Assembly (NCBI RefSeq): GCF_003315075.1
Contig: NZ_QNRJ01000022.1
Coordinates: 20,552 to 56,032, forward strand
Source: Rossellomorea aquimaris
Lineage (GTDB): Bacteria; Bacillota; Bacilli; Bacillales; Bacillaceae_B
DNA: 35,481 nucleotides
Direction: 5' to 3'
Part shown: positions 25,290 to 35,472 of the stretch, one piece after another
Position numbering within the stretch: position 1 is the first letter of the stretch
Layout of the letters: the number at the start of each line of letters is the position of its first letter
Notes under the pieces: generated by a model
What the model was told of the DNA's origin: nothing
The model's database searches: none
Seen by the model: only the letters and a program-made list of their open reading frames with translations
Translations under genes and position numbers: made by a program

Positions 25290-26171
25290 ATGAGCGACTA
25301 TATAGTAAAAGCATTAGCCTATAATGGCCAAGTACGTGCTTATGCAGTAAAGAGCACGGATACAGTAGGAGAAGCACAAAGAAGACATGGAACATGGCCA
25401 ACTGCGTCAGCAGCACTAGGCAGAAGCATTAGTGCCGGAGTGATGATGGGGGCTATGTTAAAAGGGGAAAATAAATTAACGATCAAAGTTGAGGGTGGAG
25501 GCCCGATCGGCGCCATTCTTGTAGATAGCAATGCAAAAGGGGAGGTCAGGGGTTATGTGACCAATCCGCATGTACACTTCGATTTAAACGAACAAGGGAA
25601 GCTTGATGTCCGTCGTGCAGTTGGTACAACCGGGACGTTATCCATTGTAAAAGATATCGGCATGAGGGATCATTTCTCCGGTCAGGTTCCGATTGTTTCA
25701 GGAGAACTTGGAGAAGACTTCACGTATTATTTCGTCACTTCAGAACAGGTACCTTCTTCTGTAGGGGTAGGTGTGTTAGTGAACCCTGACAATTCCATTC
25801 TTGCAGCAGGCGGATTTATCCTGCAGCTAATGCCCGGAACGGATGATGAAACGATTACGAAGATTGAGGAACGCTTAGCTAAAATCCCTCCGATCTCTAA
25901 ATTAATCGAAAAGGGACTCACACCTGAAGAGGTATTAGAAGAAGTACTTGGAAAAGGGGAAGTCAAAGTACTTGAAACGCTTCCGGTGGCATTTAAGTGT
26001 CAGTGTAATAAAGAACGTTTTTCAAATGCCATCATTAGCCTCGGGGAGCAGGAGATACAAGAAATGATCGATGAAGATGGAAGTGCAGAAGCAAGCTGTC
26101 ACTTCTGTAATGAAACGTATGTATTTTCTAAAGAAGAATTAGAAGAACTGAAAGCAAACACGAAGCAGTAA
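25290..26171 (+). CDS. hslO: Redox-regulated chaperone Hsp33
   Basis: Cytosolic holdase activated by disulfide formation under oxidative stress. The Hsp33 core occupies about residues 1-230 ([18 protein letters not shown]). The zinc/redox switch is at the C-terminus: CQC near 234 and CHFC near 271, the CXC-X(n)-CXXC pattern. Length of 293 aa is standard. A GTG six codons earlier is in frame, but GAAAGGAGC (25274-25282) is 7 nt before the ATG at 25290. It lies in a presumed coaX-hslO-yacD operon. Confidence 0.96.
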   Translation: MSDYIVKALAYNGQVRAYAVKSTDTVGEAQRRHGTWPTASAALGRSISAGVMMGAMLKGENKLTIKVEGGGPIGAILVDSNAKGEVRGYVTNPHVHFDLNEQGKLDVRRAVGTTGTLSIVKDIGMRDHFSGQVPIVSGELGEDFTYYFVTSEQVPSSVGVGVLVNPDNSILAAGGFILQLMPGTDDETITKIEERLAKIPPISKLIEKGLTPEEVLEEVLGKGEVKVLETLPVAFKCQCNKERFSNAIISLGEQEIQEMIDEDGSAEASCHFCNETYVFSKEELEELKANTKQ

Positions 26172-26196
26172 ATCAGATTCAGGGAGAATGGGAGAA

Positions 26197-27075
26197 ATGA
26201 GAATTAAACGGTCTGTACTCATCGTTATGGTTGGGGTACTACTTGTTACCAACATCATTACACTCGTGTGGAATCGCTCTTCGGTAAGTGGTACCCCCGA
26301 AGTCGTGGCGACGGTTGGCGGAGAGTCGATTACCCGGGAGGACTGGTTGTATTCACTTGAGCAAAAGCATGGCAAGGAAGAGCTGAAGGCCCTGGTCAAT
26401 CAAAAAGTGATCGATCATTTAGCGAAGAAATATGATATCTCTGTTTCAGATAAAGAAGTAGAACAGGAATATTATTTTATACAATCTGTTTATAATGCCT
26501 ACGATGAAGAAAATCTTGAAGATGAAGATTCACTAAAGACTCAAATCAGGTCTGAATTGTTATTAGAGGAGCTCCTCACGAAGGATGTCCAAGTACCTGA
26601 AAAAGAGTTGAAGAGCTTCTATAATCAAAACGAGCATTTGTACTCTATTTCTAAAATGTATAAGCTGAAGCAGTTGAAGGTAGCTGATCAATCAGAAGCC
26701 GCGCAAGCACTGGAAGAACTCGAGGCTGGCTCGGACTTTGAAGCATTGGCCATGGAGCGTTCAAGCGATGAGCAAAGTGCTCATTTAGGAGGAGACATTG
26801 GGTATGTTCCTCTGGATGGGGATTTCCTATCTTCAGAAGCGTCAGAAGAAATAGAGTCTCTCTCACCAGGTGAATGGACAAAACCGATTCGAGAGGATTC
26901 AGAGTACGTTATTTATTATGTAGACGATGTTTTGAAAGAAAGACATTTTTCGTTCAAAGACGTAAAATCTCAAATTCGAAGACAAATTGCTTTAGAGCAA
27001 GTAGAGACGCCTCTGCAGCCCGAGTCCTTTTGGGAAGAGGTTGAAGTGGACTGGTTTTACGGAAAACAGAATTAG
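26197..27075 (+). CDS. yacD: Membrane-anchored PpiC-type peptidyl-prolyl isomerase YacD
   Basis: Predicted extracytoplasmic folding factor related to PrsA and SurA. Residues 1-25 form a hydrophobic anchor (SVLIVMVGVLLVTNIITLVW). An N-terminal helical SurA-like part follows, then a parvulin domain at about 150-240 (YKLKQLKVADQSEAAQAL, LGGDIGYVP). There is no lipobox cysteine, so unlike PrsA it is not a lipoprotein. Length is 292 aa. ATG 26188 abuts the ribosome binding site AGGGAGA; ATG 26197, 10 nt after AGGGAG, is a better start. Isomerase activity of YacD itself is inferred from family. Confidence 0.85.
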   Translation: MRIKRSVLIVMVGVLLVTNIITLVWNRSSVSGTPEVVATVGGESITREDWLYSLEQKHGKEELKALVNQKVIDHLAKKYDISVSDKEVEQEYYFIQSVYNAYDEENLEDEDSLKTQIRSELLLEELLTKDVQVPEKELKSFYNQNEHLYSISKMYKLKQLKVADQSEAAQALEELEAGSDFEALAMERSSDEQSAHLGGDIGYVPLDGDFLSSEASEEIESLSPGEWTKPIREDSEYVIYYVDDVLKERHFSFKDVKSQIRRQIALEQVETPLQPESFWEEVEVDWFYGKQN

Positions 27076-27110
27076 AAGGGGCTGGCCTTTTAAAAGGTCA
27101 GCTTCTTTTA
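27074..27110 (+). terminator. Terminator after yacD
   Basis: An imperfect stem, GAAGGGGCTGGCCTTTT with AAAAGGTCAGCTTCTTTT, ends the coaX-hslO-yacD unit. Confidence 0.85.
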
Positions 27111-27181
27111 CATAGAGAGACACTTTTTTACGAAACATAGGATAAATGAAATATGCATACATATAACCAAGGGTAGAGGCA

Positions 27182-27277
27182 ATGGGTCACATCAGACCAG
27201 AAGAAAGAGAGCATGAGGCATCGATGATACACCTCCAACCAGAAATTTTTGGGGTGAACAGTGTGCATGCTTTTTAA
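27182..27277 (+). CDS. Possible 31-residue ORF upstream of cysK
   Basis: An ATG at 27182, preceded by AGGGTAGAGGC at usable spacing, opens a 31-codon frame (MGHIRPEEREHEASMIHLQP and 11 more residues) ending at TAA 27275-27277, which abuts the cysK -35 box. The product would be charged, with no membrane segment and no Cys. About 25 bp upstream, CATACATA resembles a SigE -10. I do not recognise it. It could be a small sporulation gene, a leader peptide or chance. The 276-bp yacD-cysK gap is otherwise terminator and promoter. Confidence 0.25.
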   Translation: MGHIRPEEREHEASMIHLQPEIFGVNSVHAF

Positions 27278-27306
27278 TTGACAAACTTATTGAATATTGT
27301 TACATT
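27278..27306 (+). promoter_or_regulatory. SigA-type promoter of cysK
   Basis: TTGACA (27278-27283), a 17-bp spacer and TACATT (27301-27306). Downstream, TTGGAATTA (27329-27337) is reminiscent of part of a CymR operator; CymR represses cysK in B. subtilis. The operator idea is tentative. Confidence 0.65.
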
Positions 27307-27351
27307 TTTATAAAACCAACAAATTTACTTGGAATTAGGAGTGATGAATGA

Positions 27352-28281
27352 ATGGTGAGAGTAGCCAATTCAATTTCGGAATTAATAGGTCAGACTCCAG
27401 TGGTAAAACTGAATCGATTAGTAGATGAAAATAGTGCAGATGTTTACTTGAAATTAGAATATATGAACCCTGGAAGCTCTGTAAAGGATCGTATCGCATT
27501 AGCGATGATTGAAGCAGGGGAAGAAGAAGGTGTGATTAAACCCGGGGATACGATTGTTGAGCCGACGAGTGGAAATACGGGTATTGGTTTAGCGATGGTA
27601 GCTGCCGCAAAAGGATACCGTGCGTTACTGGTCATGCCTGACACAATGAGTATGGAAAGACGCAACCTGTTACGTGCGTACGGCGCAGAATTAGTATTAA
27701 CACCAGGAGCTGAAGGGATGGGAGGGGCCATTCGCAAAGCTGAAGAGTTAGCGAAAGAAAAAGGCCACTTCATGCCTCAGCAATTCAAGAATGAAGCCAA
27801 CCCTAAAGTTCATCGAGAAACAACCGGACCTGAGATCGTCGAGCAAATGGGCGATCAACTGGATGCATTCATTTCAGGGATTGGAACAGGGGGTACGATT
27901 ACTGGCGCCGGGGAAGTGCTGAAGAAGCATTACCCATCAATCGAGCTATATGCCGTGGAACCGTCAGATTCACCGGTATTATCGGGAGGAAAGCCTGGTC
28001 CTCATAAAATCCAGGGAATCGGTGCCGGATTCATCCCTGATATTTTAGACACAGAGGTATATAACCATGTCATTCAAGTTGACAAGGATTCGGCCTTCGA
28101 CTATGCAAGAAGAGCGGCTAAAGAGGAAGGGATCCTGGGTGGGATTTCTTCAGGAGCGGCCATCTATGCAGCTATTGAAGTAGCGAAGAAGTTAGGGAAA
28201 GGTAAGAAAGTTCTTGCCATCATCCCAAGTAACGGCGAACGCTATTTAAGTACTCCTCTTTACCAATTTGATGAAGAATGA
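27352..28281 (+). CDS. cysK: Cysteine synthase (O-acetylserine sulfhydrylase A)
   Basis: PLP enzyme making cysteine from O-acetylserine and sulfide; in Bacillus it also partners the CymR repressor. PLP Lys45 lies in [10 protein letters not shown]. The substrate loop TSGNTG, the phosphate-binding GTGGT and the C-terminal GISSGAA are present. Length of 309 aa is standard. Overlapping ATGs precede the true start in other frames; ATG 27352 gives MVRVANSI, the family N-terminus, with AGGAGTG upstream. It is a single-gene unit with its own promoter and a perfect terminator. Confidence 0.97.
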   Translation: MVRVANSISELIGQTPVVKLNRLVDENSADVYLKLEYMNPGSSVKDRIALAMIEAGEEEGVIKPGDTIVEPTSGNTGIGLAMVAAAKGYRALLVMPDTMSMERRNLLRAYGAELVLTPGAEGMGGAIRKAEELAKEKGHFMPQQFKNEANPKVHRETTGPEIVEQMGDQLDAFISGIGTGGTITGAGEVLKKHYPSIELYAVEPSDSPVLSGGKPGPHKIQGIGAGFIPDILDTEVYNHVIQVDKDSAFDYARRAAKEEGILGGISSGAAIYAAIEVAKKLGKGKKVLAIIPSNGERYLSTPLYQFDEE

Positions 28282-28291
28282 TTAAAAGTGC

Positions 28292-28330
28292 CGGATCCTG
28301 AAGGTTGAACTCTTCAGGATCCGTTTTTTT
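28292..28330 (+). terminator. Terminator after cysK
   Basis: A perfect 12-bp stem, CGGATCCTGAAG (28292-28303) with CTTCAGGATCCG (28312-28323), followed by seven Ts. Confidence 0.96.
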
Positions 28331-28439
28331 GTGTGGTCTATTGGACATTTCGTAGTGAAAGTCCCCATCTAAATCAATCCATTCTCCACCATCCCCCTCA
28401 CATAAATTTCAAGTTTTTAACGATGAAACCTTCCCGAAG

Positions 28440-28454
28440 TTCATGTATCATGAA
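28440..28454. promoter_or_regulatory. 15-bp palindrome upstream of pabB
   Basis: TTCATG-TAT-CATGAA is a perfect inverted repeat 32 bp before the pabB start. TATCAT within it could be a -10 box. Either an operator over the folate-operon promoter or chance. Confidence 0.35.
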
Positions 28455-28485
28455 AGTAGATAAAAAATAGGAGTGTGAAGGGTCA

Positions 28486-29889
28486 GTGCAGCACCTATAT
28501 TTTCATAAAAACCATTCAACCAAAGAACAATTTTTTGCAGCATACGAACAACTTAGTCAACATCAATCACATCATATATTGTTAGAAAGTGGACGAGGTG
28601 GACGATATAGCGTTGCTGGACTACAACCTGACGTCATTTTACAAAGTGTTCCGGAAGGGTTGCGCATACAAGACTCTTCAGGGGTTAAAACGGTAAATGG
28701 GGACCCATTGATTCAAATGGAAAAATGGATGAATCCCCTTCGGACGAAAAGAAGAGAGGATCTCCCTGATTTCCAAGGGGGCGTAATTGGGTTTCTTAGT
28801 TATGATTATGCAAGGAAGATTGAGAGACTTCCCGCTCTGGGGCGAGATGACCTGGAGATTCCGGACCTTTATTTCTATTATCTGGAGGAATGGGTGGTCT
28901 TCGATCATCAGGAAAATAGTTTGTGGACGATGATTCTTTCTGATGGGGAAACGGAATCAGCCGAGAATAAGCTATCAAAATGGACTTCCTCTTGGACAAA
29001 TGCCTTGTCTTCAATAAAAGAATATGAGAAGGATCCTGTGAAACATGAGACAGCAGGCATCGAAGTATCGATGGATGAAGAGGAATTCTCAGGGGCTGTG
29101 AAGAAGATCCAATCTTATATCTCCCAGGGTGATGTCTTTCAGGTGAATTTATCTGTCCGACAATCTCAAGAATTAAAGGCTGAGCCCTACACGGTTTATA
29201 AAAAGCTTAGGGAATTAAATCCCTCCCCTTATATGAGTTATATTCAAAGCCCGGACTTTCAAATTGTCTCCGCGTCACCGGAACTGCTGGTAAAGAAAAA
29301 AGGGACCGAAGTAAGTACAAGGCCGATCGCAGGCACACGCTCCCGGGGGAAAGATGCTGAAGAGGATGAGAAACTTGCTCTTGAGCTGATCAATAATGAA
29401 AAAGAAAGAGCAGAGCACGTGATGCTTGTGGACCTGGAACGAAATGACCTGGGCAGGGTTTGCCAATACGGGACAGTTGAAGTGAATGAGTTTATGGTCA
29501 TTGAAAAATACTCCCACGTCATGCACATTGTTTCAAATGTAAGAGGAACACTAGATGAAACTAAAACGGGAGCGGATCTAATCCGATCTGTCTTTCCCGG
29601 TGGAACCATTACGGGAGCCCCTAAGGTGAGGACGATGGAAATCATTGAAGAACTCGAGCCGGTTAGAAGAGGGATTTACACAGGGTCCATTGGCTGGATT
29701 GGCGTCAATGGAGATATGGAATTGAATATCGTCATCAGGACGATGCTTGTGAAAGAAGGTAAAGCCCATATTCAAGCGGGAGCGGGAGTCGTGATTGATT
29801 CCAATCCTAAGTACGAATACAAAGAATCCTTGAAGAAAGCCAAAGCCCTTTGGGTAGCGAAAGCCAGGGCGGAAGGAGAAACCCTATGA
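28486..29889 (+). CDS. pabB: Aminodeoxychorismate synthase component I
   Basis: Converts chorismate, with ammonia from PabA, to 4-amino-4-deoxychorismate for folate synthesis. The N-terminal half is the TrpE/PabB lid domain ([28 protein letters not shown]). The C-terminal chorismate-binding domain carries PIAGT at 280-284, the PabB signature that separates it from anthranilate synthase, then ERNDLGR, the [11 protein letters not shown] loop and GAGVV. Length is 467 aa. The start is GTG with AGGAGTG 10 nt upstream. The stop overlaps the pabA start by 4 nt. First gene of the folate operon. Confidence 0.95.
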   Translation: MQHLYFHKNHSTKEQFFAAYEQLSQHQSHHILLESGRGGRYSVAGLQPDVILQSVPEGLRIQDSSGVKTVNGDPLIQMEKWMNPLRTKRREDLPDFQGGVIGFLSYDYARKIERLPALGRDDLEIPDLYFYYLEEWVVFDHQENSLWTMILSDGETESAENKLSKWTSSWTNALSSIKEYEKDPVKHETAGIEVSMDEEEFSGAVKKIQSYISQGDVFQVNLSVRQSQELKAEPYTVYKKLRELNPSPYMSYIQSPDFQIVSASPELLVKKKGTEVSTRPIAGTRSRGKDAEEDEKLALELINNEKERAEHVMLVDLERNDLGRVCQYGTVEVNEFMVIEKYSHVMHIVSNVRGTLDETKTGADLIRSVFPGGTITGAPKVRTMEIIEELEPVRRGIYTGSIGWIGVNGDMELNIVIRTMLVKEGKAHIQAGAGVVIDSNPKYEYKESLKKAKALWVAKARAEGETL

Positions 29890-30473
29890 TTCTCATGATT
29901 GATAACTACGATTCATTCACCTATAACCTTGTGCAATTTTTAGGAGAGCTGGGGGAGGAGCTGATCGTGAAACGTAATGACGAGATTACAATAGATGAGA
30001 TTGAGGCATTGTCTCCGGATTACCTGATGATCTCTCCAGGACCGTGCAGTCCGAACGAAGCGGGTGTGAGTCTGGAGGCGATCAGAACCTTTGCCGGGAA
30101 GATTCCGATTTTCGGCGTTTGCCTGGGTCACCAATCGATTGCCCAGGTGTTCGGAGGCGATGTTGTTCGTGCGGAACGGTTAATGCACGGAAAGGTCTCA
30201 CCCATGCTCCATGATGGGAAAACCATTTTCAAAGACATGCCCAATCCTTTCGAGGCAACAAGATACCATTCCCTGATTGTCAAAAGAGAAACCCTTCCTG
30301 GATGCTTTGACATTTCAGCCGAAACGAAAGAAGGGGAGATCATGGCGATCCGTCATAAACAGCTGCCGATCGAAGGGGTGCAGTTCCATCCTGAATCCAT
30401 CATGACGGAACAAGGGAAACAGCTCCTCCTTAACTTTCTAACGACTTATAAAAAAATCGAGATGGTTTTATAA
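29886..30473 (+). CDS. pabA: Glutamine amidotransferase subunit for aminodeoxychorismate / anthranilate synthase
   Basis: Class I glutaminase of 195 aa. The nucleophile is Cys79 in GVCLGHQ, with the His/Glu pair in FHPES near 170. In B. subtilis the equivalent protein (also called TrpG) serves both PabB and TrpE; the same is likely here, as the folate operon holds this copy. The frame is open upstream into pabB, but GGAAGGAGAA lies just before ATG 29886, which overlaps the pabB stop (ATGA). No array of GAG/TAG triplets for TRAP binding is visible at the start. Confidence 0.95.
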   Translation: MILMIDNYDSFTYNLVQFLGELGEELIVKRNDEITIDEIEALSPDYLMISPGPCSPNEAGVSLEAIRTFAGKIPIFGVCLGHQSIAQVFGGDVVRAERLMHGKVSPMLHDGKTIFKDMPNPFEATRYHSLIVKRETLPGCFDISAETKEGEIMAIRHKQLPIEGVQFHPESIMTEQGKQLLLNFLTTYKKIEMVL

Positions 30474-31331
30474 ATGTACCTATATCTTAACGGTGAAATC
30501 GTTCATGCATCAGAGGCTGTCATTTCCCCATTCGATCACGGATATTTATATGGATTGGGCGTGTTTGAAACCTTTCGGACGTATGATGGTCATCCGTTTT
30601 TGCTAAAGGATCACTTAAAGAGGCTTTCTCATGGATTGAAGGAATTGAATATTGCAGCGGACCTGGATGAAGAAAAGATCAGGAACGCAATCAGAACGCT
30701 TTTAGATAAAAATGGCTTGAAAGATGCCTATTGCCGGTTCAACGTTTCCGGTGGGGAAGGTGAGATAGGTTTACAAACGGCTCCCTATGAAGATGCGACG
30801 GTGATCCTTTTTCAAAAAGAATTGCCTCCTTCTCTGCCATTAAAGGAAAAAGAAGGTGTGTTGCTTCAGTTAAGAAGAAACACACCGGAGACCGGTGAAC
30901 GTTTGAAGTCTCATCATTACCTGAACAATATGGCGGCTAAACGGGAAATTGGGCCATCTCCTCAACGGGAAGGGATATTTCTTACAAAGGAAGGTCATCT
31001 CTGTGAAGGAATAACGTCCAATCTTTTCTGGGTAAAAGACGCAGAATTGTATACACCAGCTGTAGAGACCGGGCTCTTAAACGGGATAACACGTCAGTTC
31101 ATCCTTGCCCTGGCAGATCGAATGCAAATGGGGGTTCGGGTAGGGTTGTTCGAACAAGAGCGATTACTGGGAGCGGATGAAGTTTTTTTCACAAACTCTG
31201 TGCAGGAAATCATACCGGTAAACAGAATCGACTCTATGAGTTTTCCTGGTCGCAACGGAGTGTATACCGGTCTGTTACACGAACGATACAGCCAATACAC
31301 AGGCCACTTGAATTCAATAGAGGAATTATAG
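30474..31331 (+). CDS. pabC: 4-amino-4-deoxychorismate lyase
   Basis: PLP fold-type IV enzyme releasing pyruvate to give p-aminobenzoate. The start MYLYLNGEIVHASEA, the GYLYGLGVFETFRTYDG segment, SHHYLNNMAAKREI (likely PLP region) and the C-terminal VFFTNSVQEIIPV are typical of the branched-chain aminotransferase/ADC-lyase family. In this operon the ADC lyase function is clear. Length is 285 aa. The ATG directly abuts the pabA stop codon, so translation is coupled. Confidence 0.94.
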   Translation: MYLYLNGEIVHASEAVISPFDHGYLYGLGVFETFRTYDGHPFLLKDHLKRLSHGLKELNIAADLDEEKIRNAIRTLLDKNGLKDAYCRFNVSGGEGEIGLQTAPYEDATVILFQKELPPSLPLKEKEGVLLQLRRNTPETGERLKSHHYLNNMAAKREIGPSPQREGIFLTKEGHLCEGITSNLFWVKDAELYTPAVETGLLNGITRQFILALADRMQMGVRVGLFEQERLLGADEVFFTNSVQEIIPVNRIDSMSFPGRNGVYTGLLHERYSQYTGHLNSIEEL

Positions 31332-31347
31332 CAGGGGGAGTCGTGCA

Positions 31348-32169
31348 ATGAAGTGCGGAAAATACGAACTTAATTTTTCAGAGAAAACCCTTATTATGGG
31401 GATTTTGAATATCACACCTGATTCATTCTCGGACGGTGGTTCGTTCAATGAATTGGACCGGGCTGTAGAGCGTGCGAAGGAAATGGTTGAAATGGGGGCA
31501 GACATTATAGATATAGGTGGAGAGTCCACTCGGCCTGGGCACCAAATCGTAGCTGCTGAAGAAGAAATTTCACGAGTCGTACCGATTATAGAGGCAATTT
31601 CCCAGGAAGTGAACGTACCAATCTCCATCGACACGTATAAGGCAGAGACGGCCCGTAAAGCTTTGGAAGCGGGAGCAAGCATCATTAATGATGTATGGGG
31701 TGCGAAAAAAGATCCTGAAATGGCACAAGCAGCGGCGGAAACGGGTGCCCCGATCATTCTCATGCATAACCGGGATAACCAGGAGTACAACCACTTCGTT
31801 CGGGATGCGATACAAGATCTGCAGGAAAGCATCTTCCTGGTAAAAGAAGCAGGGGTGAAAGACGACCAAATCATCCTGGATCCTGGAATCGGGTTTGCCA
31901 AAACAGTACAATTAAACATAGAGATGATGAGAAACTTGGATGTTCTTGTTTCACTGGGATATCCTGTGCTCCTGGGGACGTCACGAAAGTCTATAATCGG
32001 ACATGTCCTGGATCTGCCCGTAGAAGAACGGATGGAAGGCACGGGAGCGACGGTTTGCTACGGGATTCAAAAAGGGTGTCATATCGTACGTGTTCATGAC
32101 GTAAAGGAAATGGCCCGCATGGCTAAAATGATGGATGCCCTCGTTGGAAAGGAGAAAATGTATGGATAA
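31348..32169 (+). CDS. folP: Dihydropteroate synthase
   Basis: Joins p-aminobenzoate to 6-hydroxymethyl-dihydropterin pyrophosphate; the sulfonamide target (Sul in B. subtilis). The N-terminal signature MGILNITPDSFSDGG, then DIIDIGGESTRPG, SIDTYK, DPGIGFAKT and LGTSRKS are the TIM-barrel pterin and pABA sites. Length is 273 aa. AGGGGGAG precedes the ATG. Its last 8 nt overlap folB. The pABA made by PabA/B/C is used here, and the pterin comes from FolK. Confidence 0.96.
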   Translation: MKCGKYELNFSEKTLIMGILNITPDSFSDGGSFNELDRAVERAKEMVEMGADIIDIGGESTRPGHQIVAAEEEISRVVPIIEAISQEVNVPISIDTYKAETARKALEAGASIINDVWGAKKDPEMAQAAAETGAPIILMHNRDNQEYNHFVRDAIQDLQESIFLVKEAGVKDDQIILDPGIGFAKTVQLNIEMMRNLDVLVSLGYPVLLGTSRKSIIGHVLDLPVEERMEGTGATVCYGIQKGCHIVRVHDVKEMARMAKMMDALVGKEKMYG

Positions 32170-32521
32170 GATTCTATTGAATGAAATGGAGTTTTACGGC
32201 TATCACGGTGTATTCCAGGAAGAAAACAAACTTGGACAACGTTTTCGTGTTAGTGTAGAGTTGCATTTAGATTTAAGGAAGTCCGGTCAAAGTGATCGGC
32301 TTGAGGACTCGGTAAACTATGCGGAGATCTATTCCATCACCAAAACTGTTGTTGAGGGAGAACCGAAGAATTTAGTCGAAGCGGTCGCTGAAGACATCTC
32401 TTCCCGGATCTTAGAAACATTCCAAGTCGTAGAGAGCTGTAAAATTACACTAATCAAGCCTGATCCACCTATTCCTGGACATTACCAATCGGTGGCGGTG
32501 GAGATTAATAGGAGTCGATAG
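32162..32521 (+). CDS. folB: Dihydroneopterin aldolase
   Basis: Cleaves dihydroneopterin to 6-hydroxymethyl-dihydropterin and glycolaldehyde. A short tunnelling-fold enzyme of 119 aa: start MDKILLNEMEFYGYHGVFQEE, the SVNYAEIY segment, and the C-terminal KPDPPIPGHYQSVAVEI with the catalytic Lys. Homology and AAGGAG upstream select ATG 32162, overlapping the end of folP by 8 nt. Product goes to FolK. Confidence 0.96.
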   Translation: MDKILLNEMEFYGYHGVFQEENKLGQRFRVSVELHLDLRKSGQSDRLEDSVNYAEIYSITKTVVEGEPKNLVEAVAEDISSRILETFQVVESCKITLIKPDPPIPGHYQSVAVEINRSR

Positions 32522-32522
32522 G

Positions 32523-33047
32523 ATGAATACTGCATATATTTCCCTTGGTTCCAATATGGGAGACAGGGCGGGTTATTTAGAAAAAGCCATAAACATCTTA
32601 GGCAGTCATGGTAAGATAGAGGTAACGAAACGATCCTCTCTGTATGAAACAGACCCGGTAGGATTTACAGAACAAGGTAAATTTTTGAATATGGTCATCG
32701 AAATTCGTACCAGTTTAAGTCCAGAAACTCTATTACATCAGTGCTTGCAGGTGGAAATCGACCTTGGTAGAGAAAGGGAGTTCAAATGGGGTCCTCGAAT
32801 AATAGACCTTGACATTTTACTCTATAATCACGAAACGATTGAGTCAGAGAACCTTCTCATTCCTCACCCAAGGATGCAAGAAAGAGCATTTGTGTTAATC
32901 CCGTTATTAGAGGTTGCTCCACGTTTCGAGCATCCATCTTTTAATGCCCCGTTCGTTGAATTTCTGGACGAAATACCTGACAAAGAAGGAGTTCGGTTAT
33001 GGAAACAGATAAATGGGGAAGACGCATTCGTGCATTCAGAAAACTAA
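32523..33047 (+). CDS. folK: 2-amino-4-hydroxy-6-hydroxymethyldihydropteridine pyrophosphokinase
   Basis: Transfers pyrophosphate from ATP to hydroxymethyl-dihydropterin, making the FolP substrate. The N-terminus YISLGSNMGDR and the HPPK signature GPRIIDLDILLY, followed by IPHPRMQERAFVL, are intact. Length is 174 aa. It starts one base after the folB stop, with AGGAG inside folB about 10 nt upstream. The last 49 nt overlap yazB in another frame. Confidence 0.96.
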   Translation: MNTAYISLGSNMGDRAGYLEKAINILGSHGKIEVTKRSSLYETDPVGFTEQGKFLNMVIEIRTSLSPETLLHQCLQVEIDLGREREFKWGPRIIDLDILLYNHETIESENLLIPHPRMQERAFVLIPLLEVAPRFEHPSFNAPFVEFLDEIPDKEGVRLWKQINGEDAFVHSEN

Positions 33048-33223
33048 AAGGATATACACAGGAAGGATTAGCTAAGGAATTAGCCATCTCCGTTTCCGTC
33101 CTTGGAGAAGTTGAAAGAGGCAGTCGAATACCAAAAGAAGATTTCTTAGTGAACGTTGCAGAAGTGCTGAACATCCCGCTGCACGATCTGATGCCGCAGG
33201 ATGATTATGAACGTAGTGAGTGA
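32999..33223 (+). CDS. yazB: XRE-family helix-turn-helix protein YazB
   Basis: A compact DNA-binding protein of 74 aa made of almost nothing but one Cro/CI-type helix-turn-helix domain (IRAFRKLKGYTQEGLAKELA, SVSVLGEVERGSRIPKEDFL). Target genes unknown; its fixed place at the end of the folate operon suggests a local or constitutive role. GAAGGAG lies 8-9 nt before the ATG, inside folK. In B. subtilis the next gene is dusB; here it is absent and a terminator-like structure follows. Confidence 0.9.
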   Translation: METDKWGRRIRAFRKLKGYTQEGLAKELAISVSVLGEVERGSRIPKEDFLVNVAEVLNIPLHDLMPQDDYERSE

Positions 33224-33346
33224 ATGTCAATATAGTCGAGTTATATATAGATAGGAAACGAATTAGGGGGTAAGGGCTTTGCTTGAGGCAGTATAGCCAA
33301 GCGAATGCCGGTTGATTCACCTGTATATCCTTTTATGTTATCCTAG

Positions 33347-33400
33347 AAAAGGCTGGAACCAATCCGTGACATGGTCACAAAGTTGGAGCGGCCTTTTTTA
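33347..33400 (+). terminator. Multi-stem terminator between yazB and lysS
   Basis: AAAAGGC and GCCTTTT form an outer stem, CCAA/TTGG a middle one and GTGAC-ATG-GTCAC an inner hairpin, followed by TTTTTT. Probably ends the folate operon. The 328-bp gap has no recognisable coding sequence; the rest is AT-rich, with the lysS promoter at its right end. Confidence 0.55.
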
Positions 33401-33488
33401 GATTTTTTTCAATATGTTTTCACGCACTAAAGTACGTTTCTGAAATAACTCATACTTTAGGGGTGTTACAAACATAGATATTGTGTAA

Positions 33489-35039
<1,551 letters not shown>

Positions 35040-35052
35040 TCGTATGTCAAAG

Positions 35053-35080
35053 AACAGCAGGGGCTAGAACGCTCCTGCTG
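35053..35080 (+). terminator. Terminator after lysS
   Basis: ACAGCAGGGGC pairs with GCTCCTGCTGT (one G-T) around a short loop, followed by eight Ts. Confidence 0.93.
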
Positions 35081-35245
35081 TCTTTTTTTTGAAATTTAAT
35101 GAATGATGGGTAGAGAATAATGATGTAAAAGCGCTGTTTAGGTCTATAGTCATCATATTTACACTATAGGATTACGGTAAAAAGAACGAAACGGATGCCT
35201 TTTGTCTTATAATTATTATGTGGTAAAAAAGATTTGAAAAAACTC

Positions 35246-35274
35246 TTGCGCCCATATTTGGAAGGTGGTATAGT
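35246..35274 (+). promoter_or_regulatory. rRNA operon promoter P1
   Basis: TTGCGC (35246-35251), a 17-bp spacer and TATAGT (35269-35274). It lies 86 bp upstream of the stronger P2, the usual tandem layout of Bacillus rrn operons. The stretch 35081-35245 shows no gene. Confidence 0.6.
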
Positions 35275-35331
35275 ATTATCTGTTGCCGCAAAAAGGCGAC
35301 GAACTTAATAAAAACTTTTTAAAAAAAGTTA

Positions 35332-35360
35332 TTGACTTGAACGAGTTGATAATGTAATAT
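35332..35360 (+). promoter_or_regulatory. rRNA operon promoter P2 with AT-rich upstream element
   Basis: TTGACT (35332-35337), a 17-bp spacer and TAATAT (35355-35360), preceded by A- and T-tracts (35308-35330) that look like an UP element. Downstream, CCTTGAAAACTGAAC (about 35399-35413) is the boxA-like leader word typical of Bacillus rrn operons. Confidence 0.8.
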
Positions 35361-35472
35361 TTAAAGGGTCGCTTCAAACAGAAGTGTTACACATTGAACC
35401 TTGAAAACTGAACAAAACAAGACAATACGTCAACGTTAATTCTAGATTTATTTTTAAAGAGCTATTCAAACT

